This document shows positions 44,294 to 54,182 of a stretch of DNA of 64,000 nucleotides, one piece after another (position 1 is the stretch's first letter; each line of letters opens with the position of its first letter). The position numbers and the translations under genes are program-made. Origin of the DNA: Byssothecium circinans. Its lineage: Eukaryota > Ascomycota > Dothideomycetes > Pleosporales > Massarinaceae. The notes under the pieces were generated by a model that did not search any database, was not told where the DNA came from, and saw only the letters and a program-made list of their open reading frames with translations. The stretch covers positions 1,139,047 to 1,203,046 of the forward strand of contig ML976985.1 in NCBI GenBank assembly GCA_010015675.1, given 5' to 3'.

Positions 44294-45892
44294 ATGTTGC
44301 AGTTCAAACTCCAAAGCCAATATGGACTTGGCCTGATGCTTCTCCTGACGACCGTTGTGCTAAGGGTTGGTAGCAATTTCTTGATGAGTGTAAGCGGTGC
44401 CCTACCTTCCGGAGAGAAGACCACTTCGCTTGACACTGATTATTCCCCAGACGGTCTTCTCACAGCCAGAATTCTCCAAGCCTTTTCTGGTTACAATGAT
44501 CAACTCGGCTTTCTTTGGCTTCGTCTTTGGTGGCGAGAGTCTCATGCGCGTCACGTTGCGGAGGTGTTACCCGGCATTGCTGCGTCATGAGCAACGCCCG
44601 TCCCACAGCGAACAGAGACGCATGTCGCAAGACGACGAAGAAACAAACAAGGATGTCCAGAATGCAGACGTGCAAAGTGGTAACTCCGTTGCCCCTGATT
44701 CCCGCAACCGCACCATTCCCGACGACGAGCGATCACCTTTACTACCAACCGCTCAAACAAGATGCGCCCGCGAAGATCATGACACGAAGAAGAAAGTTAT
44801 TCCGCTGTCCCAAACTACGAAGATTGGCGCACAGGTGTCCTCGTTATGGGTGAGTATTTGCATCTCCAGTAGAAACAAGGAAAGAGTGCTGGAACGATTA
44901 CTGACCATTCCCAATAGTTCCTGGTACGTTCATCTCCGCCATTGATCGCGCATGCTCCTAAACCACCAGTCCAACTATCTTCTCGCTCTCTCTCTAGCAA
45001 ATACGACAGTGAGTAGTGTAACCATCATTACTGCCACTGGAAGTGCGTCGATTCCCCATCCGAGAAATGAATAAACAACCGATATCTTACTTCAAATAAG
45101 AACAGGTGCCTGGGTTCTCGTCCTCAGCGCCGCATCGAAATCACCCTCCGAGAAAATCACCCCACTGAAAGTCCTTTCCGTAGCGCTAGCAATAATCGGC
45201 GTATGTATCGTCTCTACGCACCCCATCGTACCCACACAACAAGCAATCCCGCGTCCCGAAAACAACAATAACAACGACCAAGAACCCGAAACCTCTCGAT
45301 CAGGCCCAAACGCTAGGGACCCTCTTCTGGGAGACATTTCGGCGGTCCTCGCGTCCGTCATGCATGCCGTCTACACTGTCTTCCTGTCGGGTAAGCTGCG
45401 CGGTAAACGGGTCACGTTCCCCGCGGCCTTGTTCGCATGCATCGGCGCCTCGAATCTGGCTGTGTTTGGGCCGGCTTGGGCTGTTTTGGGGTTGCTTGGG
45501 TGGGAGGAGGTAAGGGTGCCAAGGGAGATGGATGATAATGTGGGTGTGCTTGTTTGCGTTATGATTTCAGTAATTTATCCATCTTTCGACAATTCTCTTT
45601 TCTTTCTTTTTATTTTGTTTTCTTTGTGCTATGCGTAATGTAGAGCTCTTGGCTAATGTCCAATCTGTCTGTTCAGATCAACGCAGCTGTGTCGGCGTTC
45701 ATCGATATCTTATGGGTGTCTGGCATGGTCAAGACGTCTCCTCTTGTTGCAACAATTGGTGTTAAACTGACCATCCCGCTCGCGCTGGTGGTTCAAGTCG
45801 TTTGGTTGAAAATGCATCCGGACTCTTGGTACTGGGCGGGCACAGCTTGTGTGTGTGCTGCCTTCGGGTTGATGGTGTGGACGAAGTCGTAA
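44294..45892 (+). CDS. EamA/SLC35F-type (THI74/YML018C-like) membrane transporter
   Basis: Exons I can defend: 44294-44389, 44451-44849, 44998-45042, 45106-45569 and 45677-45892. Markers: 'GLMLLLTTVVLRVGSNFLMS' joined to 'FSKPFLVTMINSAFFGFVFG' (the helix-1/helix-2 signature of this family), a long acidic cytosolic loop ('DDERSPLLPT'), then 'NTTVSSVTIITATG', 'AWVLVLSAAS', 'KVLSVALAIIGVCIVS', 'NAAVSAFIDILWVSGMVKTS', 'PLVATIGVKLTIPLALVV' and a last helix ending 'AFGLMVWTKS'. About ten helices are expected. Between 44849 and 44998 a 6-nt micro-exon (44918-44923) or a direct join both miss the frame by one base, so that join is unresolved or the gene is damaged. Relatives are vacuolar or Golgi drug/metabolite-type carriers. 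A role in moving precursor or product of the cluster is inference. Confidence 0.7.
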
Positions 45893-46067
45893 GATCCTCT
45901 CTAGATTCCTAGAAACCGCGATATTACATAGAGATGAGAAGACCTGAGAGAGGAAATGCACTACCATTCAATACAGAAAACAAAATACAAGCCCTTGTCT
46001 CATCTTTTTTTCCTGTTCATACTCACATGATGTCTACACCCGTATCAAGACGACTCCTGTAAGCCCT

Positions 46068-47993
46068 CTATTTCTGGTCGACCAGATTTTCATGACGATC
46101 TTCTTTCTTCGCATCCAAACCATCCATCTCCACATCCCTCTCATCATACTTCCTAAACACCCCCCAAAAACCCACCGTAACAACCGCCATAGCCCCAGCC
46201 AGCCCTGAATACAACCCCACCATATTCGGGTCCTTGGCCGCAGGCGACATGGCCAACCCCAAAGCCTGCCCAATACCCGTAGTCAGCAAGGAAATGGCCT
46301 GCACAACGACCTTCATGCTCCTCGGTGCCTTCGAATACGCGTATTCGCTTGCGGTGACGCTCGCAAAGATCTCCGCCGGTGCGAGAATGACGTAAATGGG
46401 CGTTTGCAGCCAAACGCTGGCGTCGTTAGGGGTCCCTTCTGGGCCTGACGCAGGGCATGCGAGTGGAAATTTATAGCATGGTCCAACGTTATAGATGATT
46501 GACTGTATACCGGCAGCGATAGCCATGCCCCCTGCTGTACATACGAATCCCACCGCGATGCGTGCGATGGGACGAAATGGGATGCGATGGTCCGAAAGGA
46601 AGGGGTATAATATTGTTTGAATGATTGGCGCGAGGATGATGCACGCGGCCGCGTTGAGTGAATAAATGGCATCGTTGGGAACTCCTCCGCGTTCCATTTG
46701 TGCGGCTTGCGAGACGAGGTTGTTCTGCATCTGATTGAAGCAGAGGTAGAAGAAGATGAAGCCAATGCTGCGAGCGTACAAGTCAGAAGGGGTCATTTAG
46801 TAAAGAGTTCATAGGGGCGTTGTCTTACAGCACTTTGCATGCCACCAACCCACGCTTGATCTCGGCGACAAAATGACTATCCCAAGTCACCACTTTTTTA
46901 TGGTGTTCGAGTTGGTACTGCGGCTCTGCAGCATCGAGTTGGAAACTGTTTTTGGCGGCACAGGCCAGGACTTTGACCGCGGCTCTTAGTACGTTACTTT
47001 GAGGCGGTGGTTTGACTAGACCACAAAACTATTAGCCACTTTCGTAGGGGTGGAAAGAGTTTGGTACCAAATTTAGAGTGGCCCAGAAGCATTAGCGTCA
47101 CTGCTACACCAAGAAAGGCTGTTGGAAGCAGATAGGCTGCCCAAAATCCTCGCTCTTTCTCCAGATATGTTGTCGCAATAGAAGAAATGGATACAACGTT
47201 GACGATCCTGTGCTGTCGTCAGCAAATGCAGATGGCTGATTGATGCGAGAACACCGACCAGTAGTAGGCATTGTAGATGTACTGAATCGTCATGGATCTA
47301 TTCACAACTACCCTCTCCCCCTTGCGTGTCACTTTGATTTTTGGGTTTAGATTCGTGTACTGATCAGCTGAAGTGCGCATTCTCGCGGGTCAGCAGCGAT
47401 TCAAGGGGTGAGTGATGAGGATACAAACACTCACCAATGAAGGGTGATACTGTGGATTTGATTCCTCCGACACCAAAAGCGATTAGAAAGGCAGCTACAG
47501 CAAACCCACCAACGCCTGCCCCCGCTTGCAACGCAACTGGGAGCGATGTGAGGGTCAAAATCAAGCAGCCGCAGATGTATAATCCAAGGCCTAACCACAG
47601 GGTGCGGTAACATCCGAGCCATGTGTCTGAAATGACTGCAAAGGCGACGGGGCTCATATAACTCAGGAAGAAAAATGCGTAGTAAATGATGGTAGCCCTG
47701 GACTGACCAAGACCCAGAGCCCCAGGTACACCCTTCGAGTCCAATGGATTCTGCATGTAGTTTTCTGCAACATTTCAGTTGAAACTCGAGTGTATGCTTG
47801 CTGGGTATGCAGCAATCGGCACGGAAATGCAGGACGTACGCCAAGGTGCAGTCAAACCGTAGAATGTGAAGCGCTCAGCGGCACCGACAAATGCAGCTAT
47901 CCAGACTGTCACAGGAAGATCGTCGACTACATTCCTAAGAGTTTCCACCTCTCGATCGGTAGCCCATTGCTGATCTTGCGATTTGACTTCCAT
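46068..47993 (-). CDS. POT/PTR2 family peptide transporter
   Basis: Six exons: 47993-47840, 47764-47435, 47367-47259, 47207-47068, 47015-46829 and 46767-46068; every GT-AG join keeps frame, giving 539 residues, normal for the family. Markers: 'AERFTFYGLTAPWQNYMQNP', 'YYAFFFLSYMSPVAFAVISD' with 'GCYRT', 'LIAFGVGGIKSTVSPFIG-DQY' (the classic PTR signature), and in the C-terminal half 'CFNQMQNNLVSQAAQM', 'QTPIYVILAPAEIFASVTA' and 'EYAYSKAPRSMK'. POT proteins use the proton gradient to carry di- and tripeptides across membranes. In the E-x-x-E-R motif used for proton coupling the first Glu is Gly (G37), with E40-R41 kept, so coupling may be altered. A peptide carrier fits a peptide-natural-product cluster. 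Confidence 0.9.
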
Positions 47994-49064
47994 CGTGCTG
48001 ATATGTTGGTGACTTCCAAGTCAAGCAGTTGGTGATGCCTTCACGAAGTGAATGATCAGAAACGATGTTGCTTGTTGGTGTTTTGTATTACTACCACCTC
48101 CAGAGCACAGGGCAGATATTGGAACGCGTAGATGCTTGAGACACAAGCACCGACAAGCCGACATCATACCTCTCTGGTTGGCTTGGGGGTCAGCAATTAG
48201 GTGATTGACCACAGACCGTTTACCTCGATGGACAGAGCTTGTAGCTGCAGCCAATGACACGGCCGGCAGTAGTGCTTACCGTACTGTGCCTTACATGCAA
48301 CTCAATTTATCCACCACACCCGGCTTACCTTTAACCTGTGCAGGTAGGTAACACCCATGTATATAGGTGGGTCCTCGGGAAGCTAACATTACAAATAAGA
48401 CGATCTACATTTTTATATCCGCCACATCCAATTCGCGATATCGTTTGTGGTACACCCTCCCGAGCTGTTACTTCCCGACATGCCGCCCCCCTGCACTCTC
48501 CAGCCTGCTATATCCGGGGCTGGAGTACAGCGCACTGCGTACGAAAAAGCTGTGGTTCTAGCTACGCAGGCAATGAGCTCCAGAGAGGCGCTTCGGCGCT
48601 AGCCCACATCAGGCAGCTGCTTAGTCAGCTCTCTCTCTCTTTCCTCCAGTCAATATCCATAGCACAGCTCACGTGCCATTACTTCTAGTTCGACTTACCC
48701 GTATGTGAGCCGGACACCTTACATGTATCCAACAGAGAACGCGGAATCAAGAATAAAATATCAAATCCAGGGGAAACAAAAAACCCGCTGGTAGTCAACC
48801 GACCACTTCCAGATGTACCCCAACTTCGAGAAGAGTGGCAACGTAAGGTTCGCCGCATCAACTTCAAGTAAGTGAAAGGAACATCACATCATACATGGGT
48901 GGCCGTCTTTTCGAAGGTAGACTTAGGCGCCATGTTTCACTGACCAATGATAGCGCCAATCTGCTTCCGCTGGAACTACGAGGCCGAATCAGACGAGAGT
49001 CGCCAGCGCTCCAGTAGGATACTCTATCTATTCCCACGCAACTCTCCTCCAGATGAGTAGATGA
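47994..49064. other. Region between POT transporter and ATP-grasp gene, with possible 5' exons
   Basis: It holds the POT promoter, the duplicated element 48507-48666 and an open stretch 48690-48868 ('NPLVVNRPLPDVPQLREEWQ') ending at a good donor (gtaagt). That stretch may be an upstream exon of the ATP-grasp gene; I could not join it in frame with confidence. Confidence 0.4.
48507..48666 (+). promoter_or_regulatory. Duplicated promoter-like element, copy 2
   Basis: It starts GCTATATCCGGGGCTGG and carries the same ordered blocks as 43826-43954, with a ~25-bp insertion between the CGCACTGCGTA and GCGCTAGCCCACATCAGGC blocks. It lies upstream of the ATP-grasp gene (first possible exon ~48690) and ~510 bp from the POT start on the other strand. 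Confidence 0.7.
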
Positions 49065-50993
49065 ACCCGAATCGCCACATACAATGGTACTTTCGCTCAC
49101 TTAGGGTCTAGCTGTGATTTGCTGGAGCTAGACGAAAGGTCGCCCCAGCACCTCTTCATTCAATCTACCATTGCACACTTTCCTCGTCAACCATTCGCCT
49201 TCGTCATCCCCGACCGTAAAGGATACGTCATTCGTGCAGATTACGTGAGGTTACGTCTTAGAGGACTCCCTCACGTCCAACAAGCAGAGGGCTTCACCTC
49301 GTCGCAATATCGGGAAGTGACGGGCGATGTCTCCAGCGACCCCACCGTCAGCTCTTTACTCAGCATAGCCATCGCAGGTCTGATCCTACGCGTCTCATCT
49401 GAGTCGAGAGAGGAGGCATCTCTGATCAATACCATCTCGGAGGAGTTTAGTTGCCGACTATGCACACCATGGATTACGCCCACGCCTCAACCCCGCAAAC
49501 GACTAGCATTAATCGATGGACGCATTTACTTCCCCACGAGTAAGCATTTCTACTACGCAGCTCGGGCGCTGGGAATCAGCCTGGTAATGCTGGACCGACC
49601 CAATCACTACCTTCAGAATGCAACCGGTCCAGAATCAAAGCTTCGCGAGGCCTTCATCGCCATCGACTTGACCCGCGACAGCACCTTGCCCCAAAGAATC
49701 GTAGATGCGATAAAGGGCTACCCAGACCCCATCGATGCGGTCGTCACAATCTGCGACCCTCTGCTCCCGTTCGTGGCCCAAGCCAATCTCCTCCTCGGAC
49801 TCCCCACCAACCCCCCGCAAGCCTTCGAAATCGCAATCGACAAGCACAAAACGCGGCTACTCGACGAAGAAACAGACCAGGCGTTCCGAATCAGCACTTC
49901 AGCCGACCTTCACGCGCGTTTGGCATCCACAGCGTACCCAAAACTCGAATATCCCTTAATCATCAAGCCCTGCAGCGGCAACGGCAGCGAGGGCGTCGTA
50001 AAAGTGACATGCGAGCCTGACCTCGTCTCCGAAGTCTCACAAGCCTTCTCGCGCGCGCCGCAGGGCCTCCAGCAGAATAGCGACCTCGTCATCGAGTCGT
50101 ACGTGGACGGGCCCGAAGTCGACGCCAACCTGGTCCTGTGCGATGGCGACGTCATCTTCTGCGAGATCGCAGACGATTTCCCCAGCACCTCGGACACCAT
50201 CGCAACGACGGTCCAGAGCGGTGATGCATTGCCAACGCTCAACTTCCTCGAGACGCAGAACGTCCTGCCGTCGGCTCTGCCGCCCGCCGAGCAGGCCCTG
50301 CTGAAATCCCAGATCCACGCGCTCTTAGATAAAGCGGGATTCCGCTTCGGACTGTACCACTGCGAGGCCCGCGTCAAGCATTCCCGCACATCCTACTCCC
50401 TCTCCCCGTCATCGAGAACCCTAGACCTCCAACCCACCGACAACGGCGTCGCCCGCCATCCCGACCACGAGCCGAGGACGTTTCTAGTCGAAATCAACGC
50501 CCGGACGCCCGGGTACATCGCCGCGGCCGCTACGCACATCACGTACGGCGTGGACCTGTTCGCCACGGTCCTGCTTTCCGCCGCCAGAGACACCCAGCGC
50601 TTACTTGCCATATCGCAACCTTTCGACTTCTCGCGCGCCGCCGCTAGCTTGGGATCGCCAAAGCAGCGGCTGAGAGCGACGCAGTTCCACGCTTCCATCC
50701 TTTTCATCCACCCGTCCTTCGACACGGGGAGCATCTTGCTGTCGGATCTGAATGAGGTGAGGGTCGAGTTGGCGAGGCGCCGGCCCGAGTTGTTTGGTGA
50801 GGATGTAATTCTGGAGTGGCAGCCGCATTTTGAGAAGGGGGATAGGGTTCCGGGGCCGGCGTCGGGGGAGCTGTATTGGGTGTTAGACTGTGTGGTCGTG
50901 TGTGGAGGGGAGAGGGCGGAGTTGTTAAGAATGTGCGAGGAGGTGAGGGGGGAGTTGGCGAGGGTTGTTAAGATGGCTCCGGATGGAGTATAA
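49065..50993 (+). CDS. ATP-grasp carboxylate-amine ligase, 5' end unresolved
   Basis: The frame is open from 49065 to TAA 50991-50993, with no ATG before the domain; the ORF from TTG 49119 has 624 codons. An upstream exon is therefore expected. Counting from 49119: a preceding N-terminal alpha/beta domain (~130-250), the ATP-grasp lysine loop 'YPLIIKPCSGNGSEGV' (Lys ~283), 'VIESYVDGPEVDANLVLCDG' with 'FCEIADDFP' (~335-365), and the metal-binding 'FLVEINARTPGY' (Glu ~458, Asn ~460). ATP-grasp ligases activate a carboxylate as acyl phosphate and join it to an amine, often making peptide bonds outside the ribosome. In this setting it could add an amino acid to a processed peptide. It is GC-rich, not RIP-damaged, and shares a promoter-like element with the EamA gene. 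Confidence 0.85.
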   Translation, partial: TRIATYNGTFAHLGSSCDLLELDERSPQHLFIQSTIAHFPRQPFAFVIPDRKGYVIRADYVRLRLRGLPHVQQAEGFTSSQYREVTGDVSSDPTVSSLLSIAIAGLILRVSSESREEASLINTISEEFSCRLCTPWITPTPQPRKRLALIDGRIYFPTSKHFYYAARALGISLVMLDRPNHYLQNATGPESKLREAFIAIDLTRDSTLPQRIVDAIKGYPDPIDAVVTICDPLLPFVAQANLLLGLPTNPPQAFEIAIDKHKTRLLDEETDQAFRISTSADLHARLASTAYPKLEYPLIIKPCSGNGSEGVVKVTCEPDLVSEVSQAFSRAPQGLQQNSDLVIESYVDGPEVDANLVLCDGDVIFCEIADDFPSTSDTIATTVQSGDALPTLNFLETQNVLPSALPPAEQALLKSQIHALLDKAGFRFGLYHCEARVKHSRTSYSLSPSSRTLDLQPTDNGVARHPDHEPRTFLVEINARTPGYIAAAATHITYGVDLFATVLLSAARDTQRLLAISQPFDFSRAAASLGSPKQRLRATQFHASILFIHPSFDTGSILLSDLNEVRVELARRRPELFGEDVILEWQPHFEKGDRVPGPASGELYWVLDCVVVCGGERAELLRMCEEVRGELARVVKMAPDGV

Positions 50994-52496
50994 TACCGTA
51001 TGAATGTTAGTAGTTACGTACGAAACATAGGAGTTATGTAACTATTTAAGCGTATCTAGAGTTTTATAAGCGAATATTAGTCTATAAACAACGTATAGAA
51101 GAGGCGTAGCGAGTTTCTAAAGCAAGTAGAGCTGGTGGATCAGATATGCTTGGGGAATCCCTAGCGCCCAAAGTCTCACTCCATCACTGAAACGAAAGAG
51201 ATCTCTTGCGCAAGTGTGAAAGGCTTTGAAGCCTTATGAAACACGATATTTGGGGTTGTGGCAGTAGCTGCCACTTCTGGCTGTGATGTCTGGAATACGT
51301 TCCCGCAGTTGGGCCCTGATTCCAACTCGACCTCGTTATCGGGATGCACCTTGACTAACAAATTTTACGGCATAGCCTAGCCGCCCTCGAAACCCGTGGC
51401 GCGCGTGACATCACTATAAGTGGCAACCTATCCACACGTACACCCTATTACCATTCTTCAAAATGTCCAACGCCCCTCGTACAAGCAGAGAGGCGTAAGT
51501 GCGGGCTGGTCGAATCGATCCCGCACTTTCTCTTCTGATGTAGGAAGTGGGATAAACGGAGACGGAAGCTTCAGCTACGGCATAGAGTGCGATTCAGCGA
51601 TCTTTCGTACGCGCTTAGAGGATACTTAAGCTAGAAAGAAAGGGGCAAAGTATTAACGGTCTAATAGAGCGATAGAAGCTAGACATAGAGATAGTGCAAG
51701 CTATAATCTAATTCGCAATAGAGACGAGACGCCTACAGACCAGCAGCCAAGACACAGCAAGCATTAAGGATATGGTGGATGACAATGAGGATTAGCGGGG
51801 TCATATAGCAATAGAAGTGCTAGGGAGTGATCTGGAATGAATATCGAGAAGCTCTCGTGATGTTGGAAAAGCCAGCAGTAGCAATTCATGCTAAGCTCCA
51901 TCTTATAGCTTCAGCAGATCTATATAAACCGATGATACGCTTATAGCAACCTTTTGTTGCTTCCTAAATGCCGACTTTCCCTGTCCCACGAGAGAGAGGT
52001 TAACGTAATTCCAAAGGGCGTGTATCAAACACTGGGATTGCGACTACGACCATAGCTCATCGGCGTTCTAAAGCAATTACGACGAAATTCATCATGCGCG
52101 AGACCACGTCAATTATAGCGCAACACAACTTTTTACAAAACTCTTATTTTTGTGAGTTGGGTATGAGTTGACTAATCGGAATGAGTATCCACGCCGACTA
52201 AAGCAATTTCCGTGTTACCAAATAATTTCATGTTGGACTGGACGGTACCGAACTGTTCTGCACGGTTCTCCTCTATCCGGCCTAGCCTTGGCCACTCGCC
52301 TATATATTCCCGTCTCCTGAGCTGGACCGCGATACACACAATTCATCCTTTTCTCTCCATGCCCTCGATGCTCCGCTGTCCAACGTTTCAAGAAGACGGA
52401 AATCATGCCATTACTTCCAGTGGAAGGTCGTAAAATGCCAACATCTGCCAATTTCGTCTGCGCTTCTCTGATTGTGCCCACTCTACTGTTCTAGTT
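50994..52496. other. Intergenic
   Basis: Only short frames without ATG or domain; nothing called. It marks the right edge of the putative biosynthetic cluster. GC falls relative to the ATP-grasp gene, and 51640-52000 contains several TAG/TAA-rich stretches that could be an old repeat. Confidence 0.45.
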
Positions 52497-54182
52497 CTAT
52501 ACTTCCGCTGTAGTGATGTCCTCTTGGACGGAGTCCATCTCTTGAACATCTTCCACCTCTGCGTCTTGAACGGGTTCCGCCTCCGCCTCTTTAATGGAGT
52601 CCGTCTCCTGAGCGTGGTCCACCGCTTCTGTCTGCTCTCGTCCTTCAATCAGCTCTCCCTCTTCGATCGGCTCTCTTGCTTTGGCTTCATTCATGAGTCG
52701 TTCGCGACGCTGCCGCCTAGTTTCGTAATTCTTGACAGTGTCATCAACATACTGCGTCAAATCCTCCTCAAACTGCACATGCTTGATCCACCTCCCCTTT
52801 GCAGTACGCTTTGCGAAAGCAATGCACTTATCCTGGTAGCCAAGGTAATGGCTCAACTCGAAAATTATCTCCACATCCTTCTTCTGCGCATACTTCTCCA
52901 CCTGATGGCACAGATACTTGACAGATTCCAACTCCGTTGCGCCAACGAATTCTGCCATGTTTGCCTTGGCTACCATGACGCGTACTGTCTCCAAGCCGGT
53001 CAACAACTTCATGGACTTCTTCCGCTTAATTCCCATAGTCTTCAAGTGTCCGTAATCCGCGTCCAACATCCAATCTTGCATATGCACAGTCCTGATGGCT
53101 TGGCACTGCTCGGCGTCCAGGGCGTAAATGAGGTTGCGCAAGCCATGTGTCGGCTTTTCGGCTTCGCCAAAAGAGTTCATGCTGAAGGGCAAGAGACGGG
53201 TTTCATGGTTGACTTGGTGGCTGACAAGAGTTAGGGCGAGATAGTGGGCGGAGAACGGCGCCTTCCAACTATAGCACTTGTTGATGCGGAAACCAAGGTT
53301 GCGTGGCATGGAAGGATGTGCGGTCTTGAATCTCGAGTTGACCTTGTAAGACGTGGCAGACGTAGTGGGTCGTCGGTTCTTTGAAATGCGCACAGCCTGC
53401 ACTGGCTTTCCGGTCCTAGCAGCTTTGATCGCAGCTTCGTTCTCCAGGTAACGATCCATGAACGCTTTCGAAGGGTGCCCGGCATAAACGAGGTTCCCAC
53501 CGAGGACGTACTTATAAATCTGGTTTCTAATCTCTCCGGGGAGACGGAGAAAAGGCGACTGGATCATGTTCAATGCGGTAATTTGGCTGTGGGGATGGGG
53601 CGGCTTGGGTTTCCGGACACGAAGAGTCATCGGGTGTTTGGAAGCCATGCGAGGGAGCTCAACAGGAGGTTCATTACGGAATCGGTGAGCAAGTCCGCGA
53701 GGGGAATCCTGAGAGAAAAGTTTGATAACCTTTGCTGGAGGCAATGTCGTTTCGCGGGCTGCAGGCGGTAGTGGCCGCTTCAACCTAATCACTAAGGCAT
53801 TTTGAGGGTCGGTTGTAGGCGTAGGTGAGGGTAAATCTGCCTTTCGCTCCTGAGACACCATAGGCTGCATGATTATAGGCCGCTCGGAGGTGTCGTGCGA
53901 AATCTTGACTCGCTTTCGGGGAGGCAACGCCGACTCCAGCGCATGAGGTGACAGTGAGCGCTTGAAACCCACGTGCAGGAACTTGGGAGCAATCTTTATG
54001 GAGGCATCCCATGCCGACAGCGACTTGCAACCGCGCGGAGTCATTGGAGATCCGAAGCCTTCCTGCGGGGTGTCTGGCAGAGGCTTTTCGGCGAGCGAGG
54101 GCGAGGGCGACAGTGAATGACGAGCGCGATGTGCCATGGATTCGCTGAGATCGGCTGGTGAGGCTACACCGTGAGAAGTCAT
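52497..54182 (-). CDS. F-box-like ('LLRLP-E-R') fungal protein, long form
   Basis: One intact exon of 561 codons from ATG 54182 to TAG 52497-52499. Residues 1-200 are disordered, rich in Pro, Ser and basic residues, with repeated 'KRxLxPxAxExxLPPxK' patches. The domain starts at ~205: 'SPFLRLPGEIRNQIYKYVLG', then 'YLALTLVSHQVNHETRLLPF' and a C-terminal half with 'LDAEQCQAIRTVHMQDWML'. The tail (~480-561) is strongly acidic with Glu/Asp repeats and coiled-coil-like heptads. This is the best-preserved member of the five in this window. Family function is unknown; F-box-like proteins may be adaptors of ubiquitin ligases, but no Skp1 contact is shown here. Confidence 0.85.
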   Translation of the reverse strand: MTSHGVASPADLSESMAHRARHSLSPSPSLAEKPLPDTPQEGFGSPMTPRGCKSLSAWDASIKIAPKFLHVGFKRSLSPHALESALPPRKRVKISHDTSERPIIMQPMVSQERKADLPSPTPTTDPQNALVIRLKRPLPPAARETTLPPAKVIKLFSQDSPRGLAHRFRNEPPVELPRMASKHPMTLRVRKPKPPHPHSQITALNMIQSPFLRLPGEIRNQIYKYVLGGNLVYAGHPSKAFMDRYLENEAAIKAARTGKPVQAVRISKNRRPTTSATSYKVNSRFKTAHPSMPRNLGFRINKCYSWKAPFSAHYLALTLVSHQVNHETRLLPFSMNSFGEAEKPTHGLRNLIYALDAEQCQAIRTVHMQDWMLDADYGHLKTMGIKRKKSMKLLTGLETVRVMVAKANMAEFVGATELESVKYLCHQVEKYAQKKDVEIIFELSHYLGYQDKCIAFAKRTAKGRWIKHVQFEEDLTQYVDDTVKNYETRRQRRERLMNEAKAREPIEEGELIEGREQTEAVDHAQETDSIKEAEAEPVQDAEVEDVQEMDSVQEDITTAEV

